64,000 nucleotides of DNA, from positions 7,872,709 through 7,936,708 of the forward strand of contig JAPWDM010000015.1 of assembly GCA_035578155.1 (NCBI GenBank), in the 5' to 3' direction. The notes beneath the pieces were generated by a model that worked only from the letters and a program-made list of their open reading frames with translations, did no database searches and was not told the DNA's origin. This document shows positions 1 through 10,201 of this stretch, one piece after another. This stretch comes from Brachynemurus nebulosus (lineage: Eukaryota > Arthropoda > Insecta > Neuroptera > Myrmeleontidae). The position numbers were made by a program, and so were the translations under genes. Position 1 is the first letter of the stretch; each line of letters begins with the position of its first letter.

Positions 1-961
1 TTGTAATTAGTTAGAATATAAAATTAATGTACAATTATGTTTTGTAAAATAAATTATACTTAATTGTTAAAATGAAATAATTTATTAATATAAAAAAGAT
101 TAAGTTATATAACCAGATATCTATTTGTTGTGTACCGATCAATTTACAAAATCGGTCTGCCTATCATGCCGCATCATATCTTTTCACTTTACATAATCTT
201 AATTCAATTTGGTTAAGCGACATCTTTATTTTCTTGTTAATTGATCCATACACATATTTGTAGTACAGAATAATCTATATACGTAATAATATATACATCA
301 GTACATAACAAATGTAATAATGCTTATTATTTGTTAAAATAAATCTATGAATAATTAAATTACATCGAAATTTTTACTTACAACACAAATATCAACATAT
401 TTTTCAGTCATATTCTCAACTTTAGTACACTTATAAACTTAAATATTAGCATAAAAATTATAGTGTCCATATTATTCGACAGTCAACCATAAAGTGAATC
501 CACAAAGCCGGGCAGACAACATCTTACAAGACGCGATCACCCTGAACGCCAGTTTTGAAATACAAAAAAAGGAGCGTTCATAACACCGACCCAAATCGCA
601 AATCACTATATACTCATGTAGATGGGAGAAAGGGGGTTAAAAACCACACGGCCCAACTCTTAATATTTAAAAATCTTTCAAAAAATATAAGAGAATTAAT
701 CTAAATCTATTTCCACTGTCAATTCTGATAATTTAATAAAAAAGTATTAACAACTTTAGATTACATTCTCAATTCATACCACATAGACAATCGCTTATAT
801 AGAGTTGTTCTATCAGCAAAATAAAAACCTTTGCAAATCAAAAAAATTGTCGTTAATCAAGTAATGTGAATCAAGTTAGCGCCATTTACAAAACAGGACG
901 AAAAATGTATTGTAAATCGTAAAACAAATGAAAGTGGTGGAGCTGTATCTTGGCTAAAAAT
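1..961. other. AT-rich intergenic DNA, no gene seen
   Basis: No open frame of interest is present on either strand. The stretch is strongly AT-rich with short homopolymer runs. A slightly less AT-rich patch lies near 480-640, but I recognise no motif, repeat or RNA gene in it. Confidence 0.6.
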
Positions 962-1190
962 TCAGTGGCATAATATGTTTGCATCATAGTCGGGGAATTT
1001 TTATTAAGAGACAAGTCAGAACTTGTTAGTTTTAAGAATTAAAAATAAATTTATTTAATAGATCATAAATAACTGATAAAATGTTAAGTTAAAAACTCGT
1101 GACTCATATTAGGGGATTTTTTTCAGTCAGTTTATGTAAGATATGTTTTAATTTTAAATATGTAAGGAAAAAATTAGATTTTTTTGACAT
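962..1190 (+). repeat. dispersed repeat, copy 1 (partner at 27.03 kb)
   Basis: This stretch and 27,031-27,245 share an ordered series of near-identical blocks: TGTTTGCATCATAGTCGG, a GGGGAATTTT-type block, ACTTGTT, ATAAATCATTAATA-type blocks, TTTTTTTCAGT, and AGATATGTTTTAATTTTAAA. The order is kept and the spacing is similar, so they are two old copies of one dispersed repeat. No coding capacity is visible and the element type is unknown. Confidence 0.6.
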
Positions 1191-1224
1191 TTTTAATGTT
1201 TTTGTTTACTTTTATAATAAAGCA

Positions 1225-1268
1225 TCTGCCATGAAGATGGGGTTAATTACCTCGAAACCGGTAGCAGA
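1225..1268 (+). ncRNA. hammerhead-like hairpin of a Penelope-like element
   Basis: An outer stem TCTGC/GCAGA encloses GAAGATGG, an internal stem GGGGT/ACCTC and the sequence CGAAACCGGT. The combination GATG - stem - CGAAACCGGT is the motif found in the terminal repeats of many Penelope-like elements, where it can form a hammerhead-type ribozyme. It lies just upstream of and in the same orientation as the Penelope-like reverse-transcriptase relic that follows. The canonical CUGAUGA core is not matched exactly, so self-cleavage is uncertain. Confidence 0.45.
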
Positions 1269-1372
1269 AAATTAACATATTTGTTTTTTCATTTTGATGA
1301 CTTAAACTCCTAATATCCTATCCCTTCATTAAATTATTAGTCATTTAATTCTTTTCTTACATATTATTATAA

Positions 1373-2535
1373 TGGAGAACTGTAGAAAAGACTTGGACCA
1401 AGATTTTTAGACAATCTTGACGATAACACAACTTACTTAATTAAAAACTTAAATCCAATTATAAGAAACTGACATCTCTTAGTAATAAAATAAAATTTCT
1501 TAATCAATGCAGCAAGTTTAAGTTAACGCCATCTTTCATTAAATTAAATATACGAAAATTCAGGCACCTTTTATCCGTATCTCTTTTTGCTAACTCTAAA
1601 AAAATTTCAACCGTCGGTTATAAAATGCGAGATCAAACTAGCATATGAAGATTACCGCCATCTAAAATCTCTAGTCAACAGTCAGATTGGCGACGATCTT
1701 ACAAAATCAATTTCTCCTTATGAAATTAATTACATTCTAACACATATCCATAAAGATAATATTCTTCAAACGTATTAAAAACACAGATAAAAAAGGTCAA
1801 TAACCTTAAATGTCAAATATTAGATCACTTTAGCATGCAAACTGATTGGGTTGTTAGTCTAACTGATATAAAAATTCCTAAAACAGTCCTTTTTTATTAG
1901 CTTTGCATCCAAAATTCTCATTCTCACACACCAACAACAATAATCGTAATAACACCAAACTCCTCTACAAAAGTCTAGCCGATTTTGATCTTGCAATTGA
2001 CAATTTGGACAACGCTGACAAACAATTTTTGAAAATGAAAGTGACGGAACAGCTATTTAAAATATACAATAGAAAATCCTCTAATCAAATTATTGATTCT
2101 TTTTTTTGATCTAATAAGAAACACAAACTCTTTCATAAAAGAATATCCAGATCTTATAATTACGCAATCATATAAAAGCAACAAAACTGTTGTCCTTAAA
2201 AAAGAAACCTATATTAAAAACACAGAAAGTTTATTAAATGATCGGAAAATTTACAATATAACACCCCTCACATAACCTTACTAAAAAAATTAATGATTAC
2301 ATAAATAAATTTATTGATTGCAATTTTCTACCGAAAACTGTCGCATACAGGTTAAAACCCACACACCTTTCTCACGAACATGTATTTTCTTCCGAAAATT
2401 CATAAAAATTTCAATTCCCTGGATGAACTGCCTTTCCGCCCCATTTATGCCACGAATAAATCCCTTTTTTACAATATTGATAAAATTTTTTTAGCAACAT
2501 AATAAGAAAATCCTTTCATAGCACTTTTGATATAA
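1373..2535 (+). pseudogene. Penelope-like element reverse transcriptase, decayed
   Basis: Several frames read consecutively through a Penelope-like (PLE) reverse transcriptase. The N-terminal helical region with FLNQCSKF is near 1,500. Then come a segment ending EINYILTHIHKDN (1,587-1,778), SLADFDLAIDNLD (from 1,903) and SYKSNKTVVLKKETYIK (2,093-2,275), which matches the conserved NADKGNKTVV region of the family. A motif YFLPKIHKN followed by LPFRPIYATNKS lies near 2,380-2,460, the PLE counterpart of YGLPKIHK...RPI. The catalytic domain beyond this and the GIY-YIG endonuclease are missing, and errantiviral sequence takes over. At least four frameshifts or stops are present, so this is a dead 3'-truncated copy. 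Confidence 0.72.
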
Positions 2536-2718
2536 AAAAACTCCTTTGAATTCCTATTTACAAACTGTCCCGCCAACCACCGCTTTGATTTTGGTAACCC
2601 CACCATCTTACAAACAGAGACTCGTTGGAGAAAAAGACACTTTCTCGAATCTTCGTGGATCTCCTCTATTCATCCAAATGCTAATCTGGCTGCTTAAATA
2701 TTCATTAACACAAACACC

Positions 2719-3525
2719 CAAAAAACCTTTGGAAATAATTCACATTGATATATTTTACCTAAATAATGAACTCAGGCATACACCTTAGAGTCTAGAAATA
2801 CGATTCACATAATTTCCCAAATTAGGAAATTTATTGCGAATTACGGTCCACCAAAATTACTAGTTGCCAACTCCGAAAAATTATTTAATTCTATCACATT
2901 CAGATAATTCCTTAACCAAGCAAATATTGAACTACATGTTACATCAATTCGGAATTCAAATTCAAATTCACCTGTAGAACGCTTTCATTCTACCTTGTTA
3001 GAAATTTATAGAATAGTTCATAAAGAAAATCCAGAAATGAACCACGAAAATAAATTATCAATGTTAATAGCCACCTATAATAATTCAATTCATTCGGTAA
3101 CTAAATTTACACCATTCAAGTTATTTTTTGGTAGGAAATATGATGCTCACCTAGAACCTAATCCAGAAGCAATGCAAAATCATAAGGAACAACTCAATGA
3201 AAAAGTAAATAATAGGGTAGAACAAAACAAAATTAAACTCATAGATAAACTTAATAGAGATAGGGAAGATCCAATAACTTTGGACCCAGGTGATAAAATA
3301 TTTGAAATACACGAAAGGTGCAACAACAAATTAACACCAAAAATTAAACAAACAAAAGTTAAAGAAGACCATGAAAAAACATTAATCGACGTAAACAATA
3401 GAAAACTACACAAACAGAAACTAAAAAGACGTTTAAAATTGCAGGTTAACAATAATAACGACAACAACGACGCAGACAATAGACATACAAGACCTAACCC
3501 ACAACCCGGGACTTCTCGCGATTAA
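2719..3525 (+). pseudogene. errantivirus (gypsy-type) integrase, 5'-truncated
   Basis: This is the C-terminal part of a retroviral-type pol gene. The integrase core begins with EIIHIDIF near 2,740, followed by FIANYGPPKLLVANSEK and then SPVERFHSTLLEIYR (2,970-3,010), which carries the catalytic glutamate. The middle catalytic aspartate of the usual VTDN motif reads as asparagine here, and a TAA stops the frame near 2,904. From 2,995 the frame is open for about 176 codons through the FTPFKLFFGRKYD region and a lysine/asparagine-rich tail. Gag, protease and reverse transcriptase are absent. The upstream junction is with the Penelope-like relic. Assignment to the insect errantiviruses rests on the env gene directly downstream. 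Confidence 0.75.
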
Positions 3526-3526
3526 T

Positions 3527-5048
3527 TTGGGAAATGCAAAATTGATCAAATCTCACTCCAACCTTATTCACATTATTAACTTAGATAATTATAAAGAAAA
3601 TATCGAAAAACTAAATTCTAATATTAAGCTTATTCATAATGATATAAAATTTAAGGATTTAAAAATCACAATACAACTGAAATTTAATGAACTCCAAAAT
3701 AATTTTAAAATGATTTATCCAAAAAAAATTAAAAGGAACAGGCGCGGTCTCATCAATGAGCTCGGATCAGCCATAAAATACATAACAGGAAACATGGACG
3801 ATAATGACGCCATAAAAATAAACAATTACATTGAAATTCTAAAAAATAATCAGGATAATATAGCAACACAATTAAATAAGCAAGTAAAAATCAACACTCA
3901 ATTGATTAATAGATTTAATAAAACAACTGAACACATAAATCAACAACAAGATGTAATTAATGCATACTTAAAATCATTTTTCCGGTAACTTAGCGAATGA
4001 AGTTAGAAAGGAGGAACATTTAATTAAATATTCTCAGTATTTGACACAAATAATTTACAATATCGAATACCTAAACTCTCATATCAAAGATGTAATGCAA
4101 ACAATTAACATGGCTAAGCTGAACATTATGCCGAAAAATATTCTAATACCTGACGAACTGGACTATACTTTAAAATTATTAACCGAACAAAATATTCCTA
4201 TCAATTCTTTGGAAGAAGTTTATGAATTTCCTAACGTCCAAGCATACTATAACAATACCAACATAATTTTCAACGTTCAAATCCCAGTATTTCATAAACT
4301 ACCCTTTCGACTCGATTACGTCGAATCAATTCCTAATGTCTACCAAAAAACTATCAAACTTAATAAAAATTACGCACTCGTAAACGGGGAATGTTTGTAC
4401 TTAATAGAAAAAGCATGTCGAAAAATTTGCAATATCTTCATCTGCGATAACGATCTCACAACATTGACATCCCAGGAAAACCAATGTCTCGGAAACATTC
4501 TACTTAACAACGAAGGACATCTGTCTACACCGAATATCTCAAACAGGAACAACTTAAATTCCTGTTCAACGAGTACTTATTCTTAATCAATTTCCCAAGT
4601 ACGTTATTATCTACGACATGTGGTATCAAGGAACGTGAAATAAATGGGACAATATTAATAAAATTCCACAAGTGCACCATTACCATAAATGACATTGTGT
4701 ACGAAAATAGGGAACAACTATTCCAAAGCAACCTTAGAATCCTACCGCTTCATAACTTATCCATAAACGAAACGAAGTTTGAAGAACCGCTCAACATGGA
4801 AAAACTAAAAAATTATCATATTAAAAACAGAAGAAATTCAACTACTGAAAACGCACGGAATCATCCACATTTCCAGCACCTACATTATACTTGGACTTAT
4901 TATAATCGCTATAGCCGTCATCACATTTGGTTACTTAACGAAGTCAGGAAAACACGAAATTTCAGTCTTGGTCACTACAACCACTACGATCGAACATCCA
5001 CAAGCACCGTCAGGCGAAGTAAAACTTCTATGGCCGGCGCTTTACTAA
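3527..5048 (+). pseudogene. env: errantivirus envelope-type gene, frameshifted
   Basis: This is an envelope-type (fusion glycoprotein) gene of an insect endogenous errantivirus, in three successive frames (3,527-3,988; 4,041-4,586; about 4,590-5,048). The first piece holds a dibasic furin-like site, RNRR, at about 3,734-3,745. It is followed by the glycine-rich start of the fusion-peptide region, as in the baculovirus F-like env of gypsy relatives, and then a coiled-coil-like helix. The last piece contains one hydrophobic transmembrane segment of about 20 residues near 4,880-4,940 and a short cytoplasmic tail. At least two frameshifts make it non-functional. Its tail (4,475-5,082) is duplicated in inverted orientation at 8,327-8,934. 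Confidence 0.82.
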
Positions 5049-5082
5049 GAGCGGAGGAGTTATGGATTCGATTTATTAAGAA
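5047..5082 (+). repeat. possible polypurine tract and start of errantiviral 3' LTR
   Basis: Directly after the env stop codon, the purine-rich GAGCGGAGG is followed by AGTTATGG at 5,058. Gypsy-type LTRs commonly begin AGTTA next to a polypurine tract at this place. Only about 25 bases of the putative LTR remain before the terminal sequence CACAGCCACAC of the inserted transposon. Confidence 0.35.
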
Positions 5083-5385
5083 CACAGCCACACAAAAAAA
5101 AGAAACTTTCTGACCTGGAGGTCTCACTATATGTACTATATGTTTTTGGGGTCGCTGAATCCGAATTTGGGGTCAGTTTCATTCCAGTACATCTGGGTTC
5201 GGCCATAACCTCAAAAAATACCCTCAAAATTAACAAATATAGCAATTTTGAGGGTGTTTTTGAGGTTATGGCCGAACCCAGGTGTACTGGAATGAAACTG
5301 ACCCCAAATTCGGATTCAGCGACCCTAAACCATATAGTACATATAGTGAGACTTCCAGGTCAGAAATTTTTTTTTTGGTGTTGTG
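5083..5385. mobile_element. palindromic foldback element made of two transposon ends
   Basis: Two inverted arms of about 150 bp meet near 5,236. Arm one starts CACAGCCACAC and runs through CTGACCTGGAGGTCTC, the GGGGTCGCTGAATCCG block and GGCCATAACCTC. Arm two is its reverse complement and ends TTGTG at 5,385. No coding capacity is present. The arms are diverged copies of the ends of the adjacent larger element, so this is either a MITE of that family or a remnant of an imprecise end-to-end event. It lies back to back with the left end of the larger element at 5,386. Confidence 0.7.
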
Positions 5386-5655
5386 CACGGCCACACAACA
5401 AAAAAAATTTTCTGACCTGGAGGTCTCACTATATGTACTATATGTTTTTGGGGTCGCTGAATCCGAATTTGGGATCAGTTTCATTCCAGTACATCAGGGT
5501 TCAGCCATAACCTCAAAAAACACCCTCAAAATTGCTATATTTGTTAAAACTGCTAACCGTATGGCTCTAAAACTTCATAATTCTATAGTACAGTAGCTTC
5601 ATGATCCCTTGTTCAAAAAACTACATAACCCTATTGTCACATAACTACATAACAC
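5386..5655 (+). repeat. left terminal inverted repeat
   Basis: The arm starts CACGGCCACACAAC and continues through TTTTCTGACCTGGAGG, GGGGTCGCTGAATCC, CCATAACCTCAAAAAACACC and GCTAACCGTATGGCTC to the block CTACATAACCCTATTG. It matches the reverse complement of 8,046-8,326 almost base for base, notably from the CCATAACC block outward to 5,655. That gives a TIR of about 270 bp. Confidence 0.78.
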
Positions 5656-5693
5656 CATAACCCCATAACAACATAACCCTTGAACCCGATAAC

Positions 5694-5860
5694 AAAGTTT
5701 TGGACCTGGAGTTCTCACTATGTGTACTATATGTTTTTGGAGTTGCTGAATTCGAATCCGCGGTCAGTTCTATTTTACCACATCTGGGTTCGGTCATAAC
5801 CTCAAAATATACCCTCAAATTTTCTATATTTGTTGAAACAAACTGCTCACCGTACAAATC
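5694..5860 (+). repeat. diverged subterminal copy of the TIR sequence
   Basis: GGACCTGGAGTTCTCACTAT, TGTACTATATGTTTTTGG and GGTCATAACCTCAAAATA repeat the order of the TIR blocks in the same orientation as the left TIR, with many more substitutions. It lies between the left TIR and the open frame and is probably an older insertion or subterminal duplication. Confidence 0.6.
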
Positions 5861-5885
5861 TAGGACCTCATAATCCTGTAATACA

Positions 5886-8024
5886 ATGACCCAAGGGTTG
5901 TACATTACGTTAAATTACGGTGTGTACATATGCAGTCAGAACTCTGGCATTCCAAGTTTTCTTTCGGTATACCCTTCCGTGCGTCTGCATCCAGGGCACC
6001 TCCTCGCGGTGATGGCGGGCAACGGACATGCCCGTTATCCGGTAAAGTCCCTGGATCACGGCTTGCATGCCGTCATGGCAGACGCACGTAAGTGCACTAC
6101 GATGCAGACGAATCTCGGAGCCTCACTATCGGTGGCTGGTCAGGGTGAGAAAGCGGGCCCGCAGGCGTCGTCATCAAGCGACCGCAGCTCTACGTTGGTT
6201 GGTAACTTGGCCACTGTAGAGTCCAATGCTACAAGAAAACGAAGAAGAGAGATTTTGATAGAGCACACGTGTAAATCGAAACACAATGTGTTCTGTCATG
6301 TATGTTCAAAATTTGAAGTTACTTCTCTGCGAAAAGTCATTGATGATGATCGTATCCGAGAGATTTACAGGGATATTTTCGGGTTTAATATAGATGAGTC
6401 TGCAATTGGAAGATGGGCCCCAAATATCATATGTAATTCTTGTCGCAAGATATTTGATAGATGGGGTCAGAATAAAAATAGGCAGAGCGTCAAGTTTTCC
6501 AAACCGGCAATTTGGAGTCGTCCTTTAAGTATTGAAGACTGCTTTTACTGCTGTAATATAATAAGAGGGTACAACAGTAAAACCAAAAGCAAAATTGTTT
6601 ACCATAATGTTTCATGTGTCATACCTCCAGTATGTACATCAATAGATGACAAAATAAGCGATAATGCCAATGACATGCGATCATTCAAAATTGATGCCAA
6701 TAACATCGACATCAACGAAGTAATAGATATGGAGGTTGAATCGGAATCTGACGATGTTGTTGAGACAGATAGTGATACGGAGAATAACACGTGTCCTAAG
6801 AAACGGCGATTAATATCGCAAGTTGTGTTAAATGACCTTGTAAGAGATTTGGGATTACCGAAGGATGGCTCAGAATATCTGGCATCCTTCCTGAAAGAGT
6901 GGAATCTACTCGAACCGAAAACAAATGTAACCTTTTACAGGAACAGAGAGACGAAATTTCGGCAATTTTACACTAATGATAAAGAACACGGTCTTGTTTA
7001 CTGTACAAATATACAGGGTCTGATGAATGAGCTTAAGCCAAATTGTTATGATCCCAAAGAATGGAGACTTTTTATTGATTCATCTGTGCGAAGTATAAAA
7101 GCGGTCTTAATACATAACACGAATGTTTATGCTCCGATTCCCGTTGCCCATTCTACCGTTATGAAGGAAGAATATGAGAACATGAGAATTCTACTGGGAA
7201 AAATAGATTACGAAACACATAAATGGCAAATTTGCGGAGATTTTAAGATTTTATCAATTTTACTTGGACAACAATCAGGATTTACCAAATTGCCATGTTA
7301 TCTATGCCTGTGGGATAGTCGTGATCGTGGAAATCATTATGTGAAAAAAAATTGGCCGTCCAGAATATCCTTCACTCCTGGTTCTCGGAATGTTATCCAC
7401 AAGTCGTTAGTTGACACAAGCAAAATCTTACTCCCACCCCTTCATATCAAGCTTGGTCTAATGAAGAAATTTGTCAAAGCTCTTAACAAAGATGGAAACT
7501 GCTTCACTTATCTCGTAAAAAAATTTCCAAAAATGTCTGATGCAAAGTTGAAAGAAGGTATCTTTGATGGTCCTCAGATAAGAACGATGTTTCGTGATCC
7601 AGCCTTTATTGATACGATGGATAAAAAAGAAAATAACGCTTGGCTGAGTTTTAAGGCAGTTGCTCAAAATTTTTTGGGTAACAAAAAAAGCCCTCATTAC
7701 GAAAAATTAATTAAAGAAATGATCTCAAACTTTAAAAAGCTTGGATGCAACATGAATATGAAAATTCATTTCCTTGATTCTCATCTCGACAAATTTCCTG
7801 AGAACCTCGAGGATTTCAGCGAAGAACAGGGAGAACGATTCCACCAAGATCTCAAGGTCATGGAAACGCGGTATCAGGGTAGATGGGATATAAATATGAT
7901 GGCTGATTTTTGTTGGACTCTGCAAAGAGAATCTAGTAAGAATTTAAAACGGAAGCGTACTTCATTGCACAGATCTTTTGAAGAGAAGAGAACGCAATAC
8001 AGTTCAAAAAAGGAGGGTGACTAA
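5886..8024 (+). CDS. probable DDE (RNase H-like) transposase, 712 aa
   Basis: This single open frame resembles an uncharacterised transposon-linked protein family that is widespread in arthropods. A basic cluster RKRRRE (about 117-122) precedes a cysteine-rich N-terminal region: C129, C137/C140, C183/C186, C219/C222/C223, with WAPNIICNSC in the pattern W-x-P-x(3)-C-x(2)-C. An acidic linker follows (280-300). The core shows LFIDSS (D398), QICGDFK (D452), a zinc-like CYLC (471-474) with WDSRD, and SEEQGERFHQD (E646/E647/E650, H653). I take D398, D452 and one of these glutamates as a candidate catalytic triad. The C-terminus is basic (KRKR). Flanking TIRs support a transposase role. The first 110 residues come from a GC-rich stretch (5,940-6,230) unlike the rest, so the native start may be further in. 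The function is inferred. Confidence 0.7.
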   Translation: MTQGLYITLNYGVYICSQNSGIPSFLSVYPSVRLHPGHLLAVMAGNGHARYPVKSLDHGLHAVMADARKCTTMQTNLGASLSVAGQGEKAGPQASSSSDRSSTLVGNLATVESNATRKRRREILIEHTCKSKHNVFCHVCSKFEVTSLRKVIDDDRIREIYRDIFGFNIDESAIGRWAPNIICNSCRKIFDRWGQNKNRQSVKFSKPAIWSRPLSIEDCFYCCNIIRGYNSKTKSKIVYHNVSCVIPPVCTSIDDKISDNANDMRSFKIDANNIDINEVIDMEVESESDDVVETDSDTENNTCPKKRRLISQVVLNDLVRDLGLPKDGSEYLASFLKEWNLLEPKTNVTFYRNRETKFRQFYTNDKEHGLVYCTNIQGLMNELKPNCYDPKEWRLFIDSSVRSIKAVLIHNTNVYAPIPVAHSTVMKEEYENMRILLGKIDYETHKWQICGDFKILSILLGQQSGFTKLPCYLCLWDSRDRGNHYVKKNWPSRISFTPGSRNVIHKSLVDTSKILLPPLHIKLGLMKKFVKALNKDGNCFTYLVKKFPKMSDAKLKEGIFDGPQIRTMFRDPAFIDTMDKKENNAWLSFKAVAQNFLGNKKSPHYEKLIKEMISNFKKLGCNMNMKIHFLDSHLDKFPENLEDFSEEQGERFHQDLKVMETRYQGRWDINMMADFCWTLQRESSKNLKRKRTSLHRSFEEKRTQYSSKKEGD

Positions 8025-8045
8025 AGTCTCAGTTGTATTAATTAC

Positions 8046-8326
8046 ATTATTCACGGTGTTATGTAGTTATGTAACAATAGGGTTATGTAGTTTTTTGAAC
8101 AAGGGATCATGAAGCTACTGTACTATAGAATTATGAAGTTTTAGAGCCATACGGTTAGCAGTTTTAACAAATATAGCAATTTTGAGGGTGTTTTTTGAGG
8201 TTATGGCTGAACCCAGATGTACTGGAATGAAACTGACCCCAAATTCGGATTCAGCGACCCCAAAAACATATAGTACATATAGTGAGACCTCCAGGTCAGA
8301 AAGTTTCTTTTTTTTGTGTGGCTGTG
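8046..8326 (-). repeat. right terminal inverted repeat
   Basis: This is the reverse complement of 5,386-5,655, ending GTGTGGCTGTG at 8,326. Its outer 100 bases carry the variant GAAACTTTCTGACC also found at 5,083, whereas the inner part follows the left TIR at 5,386. It therefore looks like a recombinant of the two. The next base starts inverted env sequence. Confidence 0.78.
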
Positions 8327-8934
8327 TTCTTAATAAATCGAATCCATAACTCCTCCGCTCTTAGTAAAGCGCCGGCCATAGAAGTTTTACTTCGCCTGAC
8401 GGTGCTTGTGGATGTTCGATCGTAGTGGTTGTAGTGACCAAGACTGAAATTTCGTGTTTTCCTGACTTCGTTAAGTAACCAAATGTGATGACGGCTATAG
8501 CGATTATAATAAGTCCAAGTATAATGTAGGTGCTGGAAATGTGGATGATTCCGTGCGTTTTCAGTAGTTGAATTTCTTCTGTTTTCAATATGATAATTTT
8601 TTAGTTTTTCCATGTTGAGCGGTTCTTCAAACTTCGCTTCGTTTATGGATAAGTTATGAAGCGGTAGGATTCTAAGGTTGCTTTGGAATAGTTGTTCCCT
8701 ATTTTCGTACACAATGTCATTTATGGTAACGGTGCACTTGTGGAATTTTATTAATATTGTCCCATTTATTTCACGTTCCTTGATACCACATGTCGTAGAT
8801 AATAACGTACTTGGGAAATTGATTAAGAATAAGTACTCGTTGAACAGGAATTTAAGTTGTTCCTGTTTGAGATATTCGGTGTAGACAGATGTCCTTCGTT
8901 GTTAAGTAGAATGTTTCCGAGACATTGGTTTTCC
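8327..8934 (-). pseudogene. env: inverted duplicate of errantivirus env tail
   Basis: This is the reverse complement of 4,475-5,082. I compared most of the 608 bases and saw only about three substitutions (for example near 8,634, 8,590 and 8,731). It carries the same reading frames as the upstream copy, including the transmembrane segment and the stop codon (at 8,361 on the minus strand), and the same junction to CACAGCCACAC. It cannot encode an envelope protein because it begins mid-gene. Its outer edge at 8,934 joins transposon terminal sequence through a short run of C residues. Confidence 0.85.
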
Positions 8935-9023
8935 CCAAATTCGGATTCAGCGACCCCAAAAACATATAGTACATATAGTGAGACCTCCAGGTCAGAAAGT
9001 TTTTTTTTTTTTGTGTGGCTGTG
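8935..9023 (-). repeat. second right-end piece of the TIR element
   Basis: CCAAATTCGGATTCAGCGAC through GTGTGGCTGTG repeats the outer 89 bases of the right TIR. Its presence outside the inverted env copy means that copy is enclosed by transposon ends. Confidence 0.75.
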
Positions 9024-10200
9024 GAATTAAATAAATTTAATAGATCCTATTTCATTTTGTATATTTTATGTAAAATCAATATTCAGCATTTTCTCATCAA
9101 ACTATTGTACATCAAAAAGTATAATATTCATTTCCTGTAATTTCATGTAATTGTAAAATCAGATATTTTCACACCAAATAAAGAAATCTTATAGATAATT
9201 CTGCTGAATTGGACAAACGAATAAAACACGTGCATCCTTCCAAAATTGTATAAATACGATCGACTTATTCGTTTGTTCAAGATTTTTCGTTTAGAATTCG
9301 TTTGTATTTTGTAATAACGATATTTGTAAAGGAGATCATTAAAATAAAGTTTTATTTTTTAATTACATTTTCTGAATCAAAAACATATTGAAACGTTTTA
9401 ATGTTTCAAATTTGAAAGTATTCTGATCTCAATATGTGCTTAATCACTATTGTTGGAAAGGATGCGATACGAATATTTAGCATTTAAAATACATATATAA
9501 TCTTATATTATTTTATTAAAAATTTCATTTGTGCTAATATAAGTTTTCCTTTTATTGTAAATCTATTACGTCATTCCGACGCCATTTTCGTGTTCAAATA
9601 AATTACTAAAATTGTTAAATTTTAACTATTACGTAAATTGTATTGTTCAGTACTTTCTTTTAATACAAATTAGTTTTCTTAAATACTCGATAATATTAAC
9701 TTTCATACAATATTTATAGCTGTTAATTGTTAATGTTTGTTATTTATATGACAATTCCATTATAAGAATATAAATAAATTTATATTTAACTTATTGCTTT
9801 CTTTTAGTCTACATACATATCATATATTCAGAACATTTCCTTTTCAGAATGCCGCCAATTCGTAAACATACTTAGATTCTTTGTTAAACCATATTTCAGT
9901 TCATTTCGGCGTTACCCCTTCCTGGTGGATATGGGCCCCACCAAGGTTAAGATTTTGCACGCTCCTCTGTTGTTATCAAACATTATAATTAAAATTTAAA
10001 TAAGTAGAGTATTAGTAATCAAGGGTCATCGACTTTAGTACAAGAGCCGATCATCTTTGTAGTCGAGCCCGGCCTCAAAAATTAAATTTTATAAATTCTT
10101 AATTTTCTTTATCCTAATGTCGCCTTCAATAATAATTAACTAATTACCAATTTATAATCAATTAATTTATTTTCCTACCATTTAATTTAATTTTTATTAT
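9024..10200. other. AT-rich spacer
   Basis: There are no convincing open frames. A less AT-rich patch at 9,900-9,965 (CCCCTTCCTGGTGG, GGGCCCCACC) and another near 10,030-10,075 stand out and may belong to a solo LTR or to the neighbouring Harbinger element, but I recognise neither. Confidence 0.5.
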
Positions 10201-10201
10201 T

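Larger units (their letters stand above)
5386..9023 (+). mobile_element. TIR transposon carrying a captured errantiviral env fragment
   Basis: The left end begins CACGGCCACACAAC. The same end family recurs in reverse complement ending GTGTGGCTGTG at 8,326 and again at 9,023. Between lies a 712-codon open frame (5,886-8,024). From 8,327 to 8,934 an inverted copy of the errantiviral env tail is sandwiched between the complete right TIR and a second, shorter terminal piece (8,935-9,023). If the outer ends are 5,083 and 9,023, the flanks share a possible 3-bp duplication GAA (5,080-5,082 and 9,024-9,026). The boundaries are inferred from internal comparison only. The superfamily is not one I can name with certainty. 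Confidence 0.62.

Noticed and set aside
5268..5596. Short frames on both strands encoding PKFGFS-like peptides
   Set aside because: They recur on both strands because they are translations of the inverted terminal repeats.
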